DNA from: Oxytricha trifallax
Taxonomy: Eukaryota > Ciliophora > Spirotrichea > Sporadotrichida > Oxytrichidae
Assembly: GCA_000711775.1 (NCBI GenBank)
Contig: ARYC01000105.1
Coordinates: 146,325 to 210,324 of the forward strand
Reading direction: 5' to 3'
Length of the DNA stretch: 64,000 nucleotides
In this document: piece by piece, positions 1 to 12,629 of the stretch
Numbering within the stretch: the stretch's first letter is position 1
Layout: every line of letters begins with the position of its first letter
The notes under the pieces: model-generated
The model's database searches: none
Seen by the model: only the letters and a program-made list of their open reading frames with translations
Told to the model about the DNA's origin: nothing
Translations under genes and position numbers: made by a program

Positions 1-3000
1 TATTAACTTAAGTTCTCTGAGGGGATTTTGACTTAAATTTCTCAATTAAGATTGTATCTTTTTATTTATGAGTCCACACCACTTCATCACTACTATCTGT
101 ATTTCCCTATGTAATAATACCTAAAACACTTTGCCTGAAATAATTATCTACTTAATGCTGCTTTGGTGAGGCCATATTGATTTACTTTAAATTAGATTTT
201 CTCGATTAATTTTACTACGAATTTTTTGAAATGATTTTACTTTTGGGTTCTTGAATTTTCTTCGTTGCGTAATTAAGGCTATAATTCAAAGTTTGAATTT
301 AGGGATTTGCTAAGGAATTTCTTTGAACTCCGAAAGTAGGACTTTTTTCTGTTTCATTTGTGTTACTACTGTTAGAGTGCAAGCTTTCAGTATTAAAGAG
401 TTAAATTGTGCAATTGGGAACTTAAGCTTTGATATTTTAGATTGATGTTTTTTCAGTAATTTACCTATCCACCGATTTTAGAGTCCCAATTTTGGAATTT
501 GTAGAGGCTTTATTTGAATCCTTATTTTTAGTAGTTTATGACTACTAAATTGATATATTGGTTGAGTTTTTGAAGGATTAAGAAGTAAGTGATGTCTGTC
601 TTCTATTATGTTATCTTGAGTTTTGCCCAATATTAAAGCCTATTTTATTATGTAGTTGTTTGCTTATCTTTTTGGCTAAAGTAAATTGAGTTGAAGTATT
701 TTCAATTTCAGATCCATTCTATCTTGAACTATTTCCAATGAAAGATTACGCAAAAAGTGTGTTTTAAGGCGAGACCTATCTTGTAAAGGGTTTCATGCGA
801 GTTTAATTGGGCTTCATTTGTTTATTATATTTAAGAATTAACGATAATTACTATTTTATAATTTAGAAATGAAATTTCTAATGATATAGCAATGACATTC
901 ATCACAAATATTGACTTCCTATTTCTTATTAGATTTGGCAATCTTGAGGATTTAGCTCAATATGATGACTTCCTTATTAAGCTTTTCATTATCAATTCTT
1001 ATGTGTGAATTTTTGGCATTAATAATCTCAATTATTCTTAACAAAGAGTTAGAGAGACTTTGCTTAAAGAATCTTTGAACTGATTAACTCCCTTCGTTTA
1101 TCTTGTTAATGTCTGAGAATATACCCTTGATTTATTTCTATAGGTCTTTAGACTTAAACTCCTTGGTAAGTAGTAACTCACCAATGTAGTTTATGAGTTG
1201 CTCTGAAATACCGAATTTAATGTTCTTTAAGTTCTCTGGGAGCGCTTGTTGTTTATTAAGGGAGTGATATTTCTCTGCGGCTTAGGCTAGTTGCTGGAAT
1301 ATATTCACTAAAGTGCTGATGATATCTTCCATCCAAACTTCTTTCCCTTCAATCATATATGACTAAAGGGCTAGAAATTTATTTTCATATATATATATGT
1401 ATTATTATTTATTAAATTCATTTAAAGTTTACTGGTTCACTAAGTCTGTTTAAATATAAATTTTTTATATAATAATTTTAAATTAATTAATTTTAAATGA
1501 TAGAACAATGGTAAATTATAAGTTATGAACCAATTCTTTAGATAATTAAGAAGAATTATAAATAACATTTTATATTTTTATATTGTAAATTAGATAATTT
1601 CTAATTATTTTGGGAATGAATCTTAATATAAGCTTAAAAAATCTTTTTAATTCTAAACAAAAAATACATATATTCTATTAATTCAAATTCAAATCGATAT
1701 AAGGTACTTCTTTAATAAATTTAAAAATATATTATACATTTTCACTATTTGAAAGTTAAATCCTCCTACTATTTATTAATATTAATTTAAAATAAAAAGT
1801 CTGGTCTTTCTTCTACAAGTCTAACAAACATGACAACTTATTCAAAGATCTGCTCAATCAGCTATTTATTCTTATCAATATTTTATTCTTTGCTGCTCCC
1901 AATCAAATATGACATAATAGCATCGCTACTGGGGTACTTAATTAAATCTAGACTAGCATTAGTGCTGATTTTATTGCATTCTTAGGCAAGTTGTTTAATG
2001 CATCTCAAACTGTGAAGCACAAAATCTATCACTTCAATTCTTCCAGGCATTCCATAGCCTCGCTCCACTTTGAAGCCTTTGTTGTCTTACTTCAGAGAAA
2101 CTATTTAATGAGTTTGAGAAGACAAATCTCTCACATGATTGCTGAAAGCTTCAACACCATCGTGGATCCATTGATAGAGTCTAATGAATACGCCTTGTCT
2201 TATAAGAGTCACTCTAAAGAGTAGTCTCATTAAGTTTTGTTCACGAACCATAAAGAACTAGCCATTAGTTAGGAGTTAGATCCAGACCATGATCATGTCA
2301 ATCATCCCTTAGACTTTTTGATAACTTTATTCCAGGTTATCTTATTAGAGAGCTAAACTATTGTGAACTACTTGCTCACTCTATTTGTTAATATCATTGC
2401 CTTTGCTATCATAGATTGGTGACGAAGACATCTCTGCAATGAGATCTTTCAAGTAGTTTAGGAAGCTATTAAAAATCAAGTTAGCGTTAATCGGCATGTC
2501 AGATTTCAAAGCTTGGACACTAGGGTTTTTAAAGTAAGGATCATTCGCACCTCTAGAAAAGTCTACCATGTCATTAAGCTAAGAGTCTAGAGACATTAAT
2601 CTTTCTCTCGCTGGTGTAGGTCTATTTCTTCTTCTGCCAGCTGCAACAGGAGCTAAAAAATCAGCAGGTCTCAAATTGTTAATTGGAATTGCCACTTGTT
2701 GGCCTTAAACTCCAACCTAGTTTGGCTATTCTTGCTATTACAAAGGGTCTTAAGCTTAAGATTAAGCTTGCTAAAGTTGAGCTCTTTAAGCTTAAGCGTG
2801 TTGTTAATTTCTAGAAGGAGCTCTTTAAGAGAGGCCCTCATTGAATAATCTTGGTGGGAGTTGATTGAACACATCTTCAGGCATATTTCTAAATATTTCA
2901 TTTCTTTGATCTTGATTGGTAATTGTTTCAAGGAGCTGCAATGTATTTGTGACTGTTTTTTAATGATCGAATTGATGAGTCTGATTGAATATTCTATTCA

Positions 3001-6000
3001 TTACATCCTAAGTGTCAGCTAAATTTTGAAGACCAGTATCATCTAAGCTTTCCAAAAATTCTGGATCTAGTTCTTCCTCTAATCCTCCAAGATTCTATCT
3101 GTTCAGACTAGTGGTTATTATTTATACACCCTGCTATTAAGCAGACTGGTTCCTGCTTTGGTATTGATTAGATCTAGAAGTTGATGGTGCTAAACTTTAT
3201 TGAGCTCCAGTTCTAATAAGTATGTCATCAGACTTCTTCTCCTCTTATTAAGTGTTGTGATTAAGATCTTCAGAAAACTGCTTGGACTGTTAATTAATCT
3301 AGTTAGACAAATGCTAAGCTTCATGCTCTTTAATATATTGCTGGTAAAGTTCTGGCATTTCCTGTACTTCTCTAATTAAGTCATAAATTGTTTGTAGAGT
3401 CTCTAGTGGACTATGAATAACGGTGTTTTGATTAAGCTTCTCTTCAATCAAATTTTGAATGCTTTACTGGAAGCTCTGGCCACTTCTCCCTCTTCTGTTT
3501 CCTAGGAGCATTCCAACTATGCTATTAATTACATTGCCTAAGTTTTCTCCGCTTTAAATTTGAGGGATTCTTTGCTGAATACGACCACCAGCTCCAACCA
3601 ATGCACCCAGTTCTTACTAAGCTATGTGTTACCCAGCTCCATTCTGATCATTGAAGTCATCTTCAGAGAAATTCATGCTTTCTGACTACTCTTCACGGAT
3701 AGCGTCAAGTCTATCACCACCTTGGCCAAGATGCTGCATATTAAACATATCAATACTCATGTTATTCATGCTTAAGACATCGTCTCTTCTCTACAAACCA
3801 CCTAATCTTTAACCAAAGTCTGCATTACTTAGGCGATCTTAATTATACACCCCTTTTTTTATAATCATAAAAGTATAAAATATGTCCTTCTATTAATAAT
3901 TTCGAAACAGAATTAATCATTTTGATGTTATAATGTTTTTAAATTACTTAATAAAAACAAACATTAAGTTAGGATTTAAATTGTTGGCACCTCTTCCAAT
4001 GTAGATTTCAATTTGATTCAATTATAAAGATTAATTTAAAAGATTAATTATGATTTATGCATGATTTAAATTAGAAAATATTTTGATTGTCATCATCTTC
4101 AAGTTCATCATCATAAAACTAATCAGTTCCTTCATCTTCATCATCATAATCGTCTTCTTAACTAGCATCTTCTATATCTTCACCATCTTCAAATTCATCG
4201 TCATCTCCTTAATCGTCCTCATCTTGTCCTCTAGCTTAATCTTGGTTCTGTTATTAATTGGGAGAGCCAGCTCTTTGATTGCTTTATGAAAGTCTCGCTG
4301 GTCCCCCAAAGCTTTCGCTGCTACCGTCTTCATCCATAAAGTCATCTTCATCTCCATAGTCTCCAATATTGTCAAAAATGGGGGCAGGTCCTCCATCCTC
4401 CATAGAGCCAGATACGTCTCCTGATATTTGAAGTTCCAACTCTCCTTCTTCATCATCATCATCGTCATCATCATCATCGTCGATATCAATTCCTTGGTCT
4501 CCATACTCATCATCAAACTCTTCGGCCTCACTGAATCTGAAATTTCTTTGAGATCTTTCACTGTCTAAGAGATCATCATCGTTATCCTCACTGCTGCTGC
4601 TGTCATCATCGTCTTCTTCATCTTCCTCTTCATCATCATCTTCATCTTCTTCATCCTCGTTTTCTTATTCTTCAATCATTTCTTGATCTCTATCTCCTCT
4701 ATTTGCCAATGAATTTGTACTTTAACCGCCAACAAAGCCTAAGTTGCTTTCATTGAGCAAGCTGTTTTTATCTGCATCTTTTTCACCCCAGGTTGACTTG
4801 TTAAACTACAATCATTCAATTTAATCATAAAACTTATGTCCAATTCATAAAACTTTACTATCAAATGGCTTCAAAATGCAGGATATAGCAGAGAGGCAAA
4901 GCTATATTTAATCTTTGCCATTAGTCAATTGATTTAGACCGCTCACTATCTCGCTCTAAACTCTTTAGATTTGCTTAATAAGCTAGAAATGATTGGCTAG
5001 AGACATCGATGACTGGTTCTGTTAATCATGCAACTATTGCTGTTGGTTTTTGCTTTGGTTATGATGCTAATGCTAATGCTGAATTTCATGTATGAGCTGC
5101 TTTATCATGTTGACTCTTATCTAATTTCTGTACTTTTACATGTTTTATACTAATTACTCAAATGACTTTTCTTTGCTCTGCTCTTCTTTGTCCTCTTCCT
5201 TGAGGATTGCTTGAATAAGCCAGACTGCTCCAACATTGTAGATTACTCCCAAAACTGGCCACTGTGGGTATTGCTTGTTGTATTAACCCTCTTGTAAATT
5301 CTTCAACACTTCCTTTATGAAAATACCTCGAGCTTCATGCTTTAATCTCTTCTCTTGGTTCGTCAGATGTGGGTTGTCAAGCATCACTCTCTTGAAAAAT
5401 TCAACGATTACTTCAGTCTTTTTAGCATTAAGTTATGAATCATTGATGGAAATGGTATAAGAGTTGAGTTAGTCACTTTCTTCAACGTTTACTGGTGCTG
5501 AATCCTTATCAATTTAAAGCACCATAAGATAGTAGATGTTTCTAATGATAAACTTATAGGTCTTTTGCTCTTTATGTTTGAGTAGACTCTGCACCAAAAT
5601 GGGTGAGTGAGTCATGATATAAGTCAAGTGACTTAATATACTCAAAATGTCGAAGAAGTATCTCTGACTTTTTATCTTCGACTCAGAGTCTTTGATTTTA
5701 ATAGATTTCTCAGTTTGTGAAATTTCAAAGCCCATCTGCATGTTGCTTTGCTTGCACTACTGCTAGATTATCATTTTATCGTCTCTGATTTGGTCTATGA
5801 ATAAGTCGAGGAAAGTGAAGACTATTTATTCTTGGAAGTTTTGGATGTTCTTGGCTTACTGCTGCTTTTCAGTCTCGAATTATAAACCAAGTTGAACTCC
5901 AGTTTGATGTTGGAGTTGCTGTCCATATTAAAGTACCATTTCTTTCAGTTGGTTATTTGTCAGAGTTATGTAATTCAAACCATAAATTACCTTGATTTAC

Positions 6001-9000
6001 AATATTAATTATTTTAAGTTAAGAAATTTAAATAATAAATTGCTATTTTATATTTTCCTTTAAAATCTATACTATATTAGGCGATTATCTAGTAAAACTA
6101 AAGAAATAGTCTAATAAAAAATGGATCAAGTTATTAAAAATGATTAAATTTTCGAAATTACTTAGATATGTAAAATATCATAGTGTAATTGATTTTTAAT
6201 TTATAAAGACTATTCTTGCATTGATTATGTTAACATTTCTATCAGCAAAATATTCTTTAAAGTCAAAATTAATTTCTTTACTTTATCACATTAGGAATTT
6301 TTGTAATCATGATAGATTTTTAAAAAAATCTATTTAACTTTTAACCTTTAATTTTTGCATTATGATACTATTAAATACAAGTATTATATAGTTATGGCGT
6401 TTAAATTTTGATAAACTGGCTTTTGCTCTTCATCTTACTGCTTCTTCTCCTATTCCTCCTTATTCTTATGCAGTCTCTTGGACCTCCTCAAGTGATGTTC
6501 CTCCAGCTTCTCATCTGCTGTCAATTACGGTTTATCCTCCTTTTTATCTCTATCTTCAGGCTTTTTATCTTCTTCAAACCTCAATTTCTGCTCTACAACC
6601 TGAGTTTTCTCATCAACTTGCTTCTTTTTAATTATGCACACGTTCTGGCAGGCTTGCAGGAAAGATTTCAAGTCTTGAATTTGCATTACATTGCTGAAAA
6701 AGTTTATGAATTCTTCGAGTGTGACTTCGCAGTACTCTGCCTTCTTGAAGATTTACTGCTTTAAACTCTTCGAGCTATTTACCTTCTGGCCAGTGTTTAT
6801 GTTTAGAAATTATTAATTAGCAGGTTTATATGGGAATGCCACAAAATGATATAATATGGGAAATTACTAGAAAACGAATCAATAAAGATAGATAAATTGT
6901 GAATTACAGGAATTAATGTAAAAAGAAGGGTTTTGTATTTTAAATTAAAAGAACCCCAAAGTCTATTAATATATAATGAATGATAGTAATCTAAATGTTT
7001 CTATCTTCATTTTGTTGGTTTAATTGACTCTGTCCTTAAAACTTGACAGGAGTAGAACTCTTTTTCTTCTTAGATTACGTTTATTGAATTTTAGGCTACT
7101 ACTGCTTCAACTCCTCAAAATTGAATAGTGTTTTGATATCTTAGCCCTCTTGCTGCTTATACTTTTCTTAGAAATTTATGAATAACGCACTTTTGATTAG
7201 ATTTTCATATACTTTTACTTATAATGCATCATTCTAGGATAATTACTGCAGTAGAATCTTAGACTGAAGTTAGATATCATTGAAGAGTTTTTAATCAAAC
7301 ATTTGGTAGGTTTTTTGAGCTGGAGTACCATTTTGCAAGAATTTTATTCCAAAAAGAGCCTTTAAACCCTCATTCTTTAAGAAGCAACTTTGACAATCGA
7401 AGTCTCCGTACCCCTTGATAAAAATGAATATAAACTTGTAAATTGATATTCAAGAGGAAGTTAAGATTTTCCAAGCATTTCTTTAAGAAATTTTGCAAAC
7501 AGTATCCATCGAGTTGGATTGCCTTTATATCCATATTTTGCAAGTTTTTGAACAAGTCTATGCTTAGAATTGTAACCTTTTTGAAGATTTCAGAGGACTA
7601 TTCTTTGTTCATGCTAAACATATTGTTCTCATTAAGTGATTAAATTTTCTCAATTTAAGCCTAAACTTCTTCAATGGAATTTACAAATCCAGTTTAAGGT
7701 TTGACAAGGTGATCTAATTTTGTCAAATCACTTGAAATTTTAGCTTCTTCTGAAATGTATAAGAATAGTGACATAACCTAGTCAAGCTACTTTATTAAGT
7801 TTACAACAAGTTTGGCAGTGAAATCTTTGTCGGTTTTTTAGATTTAGACTTGAAGTTCTTTTATAGTGAGTTAAGAAAGATCAATCAATTCAAAAATAGC
7901 CTGGAATGCGCTCTTATGCTTCAAGAGATCTCCTCTTCTGTAACTCAGTAAAACAGCAACTGAGTAAGCCATGTATCCGATTTGTCTAAAGTTCTTCTCT
8001 TAATGGAAATCTGTTAATAACTCTAAGATTTGTTTAGTGCAACTTTCGAGCATATCTCTAACAAGTTTATCGTCATGTTTCTTGCCTATATGGTAAAATA
8101 TGTTCTCAATTACAGCTTGCTTTTTCAACAATTCATCACCTTGTGGAACGAATTTCAAATAGTCTTTCAGAGTTTTAACGATGATATAGTATAAGTCTGA
8201 TTGATTAAAAGTACCATAAGTATTATATTCATCAAATTTTTCGAAAACTAAAGGATCCTCATCTTTTGCATCTTCTTTTTTCTCTGATTTTTATTTCACT
8301 TAAAGTGGAACATTATTACTTAATAGCTCAATTGCGAATTCTATGTCATTAGCTGTTTCTTCCAGTGCTGCAAGAGATTGGTCTTCTGGGAATCCCATTT
8401 CTAGAAGAGTTTATTTGTTTGCATCATAAGGTGAAACTTTAGGAATTGTAGGGTCATTGGCTGTTTTAATTTGTTGAAGATGGTTTTCATTGAAAATTTT
8501 AATGTGAGTCAGTCCCTCAGACACGTATTAGTAAATCTCAATAAAAGAGAAGAAGAAAAGTTCACTTGACAAGTCAAAGTACTCAAAAACATTCAGTCTT
8601 CTATTTGGCAATAATTCATTGATAAATTTGTTCTCATTTAGCTCTACAAACAGGAAATGCAAGCTTTCTCCAAATAGTCCCATAAAATATTTCTGCATTC
8701 TTTTAATTGCCAAGTCATACTCTTTCTAATTATCTGTGGTTTAAATTTTCTGAGTAGGATTGGTTTTAAAAGAAATCAAGAACTAGGTAAATTATAAGTC
8801 AAGGTACTTTGCTTCAATTAACTGAACAAAGAAATCCACTAAATGACTCCAGAGTAATTACAGACTTCTGCATAGTACTAGTGGAAAAGGCTTATTTTAC
8901 TTTTATAGTTTGTATTAGTACTCTGCCAAGAATAAAATAAGCTGCTTGACTATGTTTATACCGCCATTATGCACAAAACTTAATAGTAAAGAACCATGAG

Positions 9001-11964
9001 CCATATTTTAAAATAGAAGCTTTGTGAATTCTCCAAATACAGCAGAGTATTCACAACAATATTTCATAATGTTTGCATAATCATCTTAGCCAACTTCCAT
9101 TATCAAGCTAAAGTCATTATTGAACTAATCAGCAATTTATTTCCCAATTTCTCTATTGAACTCTAAAACTCTTATATCCACTCTTTCCGAGAAGTGCTGC
9201 TTCTTTTTATTCATTAATCTCAATATACTTTGAATAAGTTTTCTGATAGCTGTTTGGCATAAATTTGAGGTATGGCTTAAGTTTTCATCTAATTATAACT
9301 CCACGATAGTCTTTTCATTTTTTCTAGCATTTAAATCAGTAATATCTGTTATAAGTGCGTATTCAAAATTGTAGTAAAGATTTTTGAAGAGTTCTTCTTC
9401 GTCCTTAGCTTCCAGATTTACTTTATGATTTTTCCAATCATAAGTTGGTATTAAGTCTTAATAAACTATTTAAATACTTAAAATGATCTTAAAGTATCTG
9501 TTTCACATTATAATTACTTTTGTTTACTTAACTTTTAATTATTCGAGCTACTTCTTCGAAGTAAAATATTTATAATTAAATTAATTATTATCACTTATTA
9601 TAATCATATCTCTGCTATACTTAGATGCATGGAATCTGTTAACTAAGCTTTAGACTTTGTATAACTTAATCATTACTTCACATAGTTAATGGTCATTAAT
9701 CAATCTCTATTTGACTGGTCCATAGCATAATTTGGTTAAATTACAATAAAAGCTTATCTTTGCAAAAACAACTGAGAGTTGATCTTCTCCAGATAACTTC
9801 TTAGCAAGTTCTTTGTTTCTTTCTAAGAATTCCATTTCCTACTAATTTTGTAAACCCTCGCCTTAAATTTGAAGCTTTTCATCTAGAATCATATTTGGGT
9901 TAGATTTTAAGCCAATCAAGTCATCTATATCATCTAAGTTTGTAGTCCCGCAAGCTATATACACATTCTCTACTTAAATGTTCAAATCTTTAATGACTTG
10001 AGCCATAAATTAAGTGACTGTGTCTTCTCCATAGATTGCTAAGAGCTATCTCATTACTTCTGTAAAGATTGGAAACATATTTGGACAACCAGAGGAAATA
10101 ATGGGGGTGCAAATTACTCTTCTAAAGATCTCTAATATCTCAGATTTGTAATGTACTAAAGCTTCTCTTATTAAGTTGTCATCTCTATATACTTGCTCAT
10201 CGATTGCATAGTACCAAAGTACATGAGAGACCATCTCGCAACAATTTTCTAATGCAAGTTGATCTTTCTCATATAATTGCTTAAGTCTGTTTTTCTCATC
10301 TTCTGATAAACTTTTGTCTTCTCTGCATTTCTCTTCCATCTGTATGTAATCAATAATTCCAAATATTAATAAATTGTTTTATGAATTTTATGAAATAAAG
10401 ATTGAGAGTAGTATCCCAGGCCATTTTGATCACATCACTAAACTTTTCGATAATAGATTTGCATATTATTTTAGAAATATCTGGGTTGCTCAGTGCAATT
10501 TGTTGCAGTAGTTCTTTATACTGCATTGCTTTCATCTAGCTTACTATATGTTTGTACGCTCTTTTATCTAAGCATAAATCTGTAAATTTATTGAAGATTT
10601 CTGAAGTAATTAGAAGCTTCATTGAGACTTCTTGCAAGCAAAGAGTCTGGAAAAACTTGAGAATTATAATAAAGACGTCTGCTTAAATTGGGATATGTTC
10701 GTTTAAGTATTTCAAAATATTCTTTATCAAGTCCTCATACTATGGAATCTTGGATGGTAAGTCATTGAAAACATAAGATACAAGTTAATCTAAGTATTAA
10801 TATAAGAAAAAGGTTAAAAAGTAATAGTTTAAGTTTATAGACCTATATTAAAATCAAATGTATATGAAAGAATTACATTAAAGGGCAACAGGGTCAATAT
10901 TTTGGTTGACATGCTTTATATCGTTCAGGTCTTAAACATTGAAAATATTGTTCATAATATCCTCTTGAATCAAGTTGCTTTCTAATATCTTTCTTGAATT
11001 TGATACAAAGTTTTGCTGGAAGTTTATGGCATCTACAATTAAGTCTTAAATATTTCTTAAACTTACTTGGATCATTCCTAATAATAGAATATGACAAAAA
11101 TCTTAAGAGAGTTCTGATGAAATCTTATCTATAGACTTGTGTGATATTATTCTCGGTATCATCATCTTCAGGTACCGTCCATGAAATATGTGTGGCATTC
11201 AAGGCATAAATTTCTTGTTTAGTTCTCTCTATAACTCTTTCCACAGCCCCAGGGTCGTCTATTGTACTAAGCTTAACGACATCTTTCAGAAGTTTAGCTG
11301 CTTTAACCTAGCAATTTATATTGATCGGATAAATATGCCCTATCGGTTAAACTGATACTATTGCCAGGAGTGGCTTCAAAAATTGGGGATAGAGTTAATT
11401 CTACAAAGTTCTATTCTTGATATTAAGCAAGTTTAGTACTAAGTTGACAAACTAGTTCATATACTTTTGACTCTTAATTGTTTCATTGATTTAGAAGGGG
11501 TTAATCGATTCTGATCGTTAGCGTTGAACTGGCACTTAGTTCATTTGATTGTCTAATTGCTCATCTTATAAGATTTCTTCTGACACCAGAGTCTTCTATT
11601 CTTGAATAAATTGCTAAAGCTTTAAGTCATCAGTCATAAAAGAGGAAGTCATGTCTTGAAGTTTTTAATAGGCGTGATGATATGCTAAGCTCTATATCGT
11701 AAGTATGTAGAAGTCGTGATAGTTGCAAGCTTCTTGGTAATATTGATTGTCAGTGGGCTCTTCAAGGTTGAACAATGAATTTAAATCCAAAATCACAAAT
11801 AAGAAGAGTATATTGACAACTTAGATGTGCACTTTCTAAAGTAATTCGAATTATTTGACTAAAAGTAGATTACCTTTCCAATGTTGGTGTTTTGTTAGAG
11901 CTTTATCAATCTTTCAATTGTTTACTTTGGAGGGAATAGTTGCTCTAATCTAACTTATTATTAA
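1..11964 (-). CDS. HUWE1/TOM1/UPL1-like HECT-type E3 ubiquitin ligase, body (partial, HECT end outside window)
   Basis: Giant minus-strand gene read with TAA/TAG as Gln. From 5' to 3' it shows alpha-helical armadillo-like sequence (about 11.9-8.5 kb), a UBA domain near 8.43-8.33 kb (QTLLEMGFPEDQSLAALEET), Lys/Glu-rich sequence (6.8-6.4 kb), a long Asp/Glu/Ser acidic region (4.75-4.1 kb), then a DUF4414-like block near 3.1 kb (LDPEFLESLDDTGLQNL) and a Ser/Gln/Asn-rich part (1-0.84 kb). This order is that of HUWE1/UPL1 ligases, which ubiquitinate substrates via a C-terminal HECT domain; that domain would lie left of base 1. Introns include 4806-4853 (48 nt). AT-rich gaps near 1.4-1.8, 3.86-4.08, 6.0-6.4, 6.8-7.0 and 9.47-9.6 kb are IESs or introns, mostly unresolved. 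The N-terminus is missing here and appears on the other strand at 12,630-14,221. Confidence 0.8.
1416..1779. other. IES with pointer TATTTATTAA
   Basis: AT-rich 364-bp spacer in the E3-ligase gene. A 10-bp direct repeat TATTTATTAA lies at 1406-1415 and 1770-1779. Removing one copy plus the spacer joins the minus-strand frame ending ..FLFQINININKQQ to ..YENKFLALQSYMIEGK without a stop, whereas the unspliced frame runs into TGA at 1742-1744. The repeat is AT-rich, so chance matches are possible, but the frame restoration supports it. Confidence 0.6.
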
Positions 11965-12629
11965 AAAGATAGAGTGATATAATAAATAGGGAAGACATCG
12001 TTGATTAATATAGATCATAAATTTTTGAAATTAAATTTTTGTAATCAATAATAAAGTAACAGATTTTAATTATATATTTTAATATTTTTCTTTAAATGAA
12101 GCATTTGTTAAATGGCCTTGCAAAAACCTCTCTGATCTTCTTGAATAGTAACTTTTAAATCAGCAAGTAAGTACCAAGAATTCTCATAAATTTTACTTTA
12201 TTTGAACTATATACCTAATAAATTACAAAAAAGCTTATTATATTTCAAGATATCAAAATCAGTATAAAATTAGGATTTTTTTGTGCGATATTTTCAATTC
12301 ATCATAATTTGCTATACTTACACAAAAAATCAGAAAACAATATAGAAATACTATAGACTATACTATATCCATCTATCAAATTAGTTAGAATGCAAGTATT
12401 TTGCTACTTTAAATATTATAAATAAAATAATTTATTCCTTATAATCTCAGTAATACTCAAAAGATTGTATAGTTTAATACCCATTTTTTTCATTTTCAAA
12501 AATTATAAGTTGTGATTTAATTTACATTAATAAAAATAAGGACAGTTTTGATTTTAAAAATGTTTCATATTTCCTATTGTTTCGTATTTTATCAATAATT
12601 AATAATTAATTGAGTTTGATTATATAAAA
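11965..12629. other. AT-rich spacer between the two opposite-strand parts of the E3-ligase gene
   Basis: About 665 bp of AT-rich sequence without a convincing reading frame on either strand. It separates the minus-strand body from the plus-strand N-terminal exons. If the two parts are one scrambled gene, this is the IES at the inversion point and is discarded in the macronucleus. Confidence 0.5.

Noticed and set aside
4083..4561. Hydrophobic plus-strand ORF and Met-rich minus-strand ORF
   Set aside because: Out-of-frame readings of GAT/GAA repeats that encode the acidic region of the E3 ligase in another minus-strand frame.
6408..6764. Hydrophobic plus-strand 'membrane protein'
   Set aside because: Complement of the Lys/Glu-rich minus-strand exon of the ligase.
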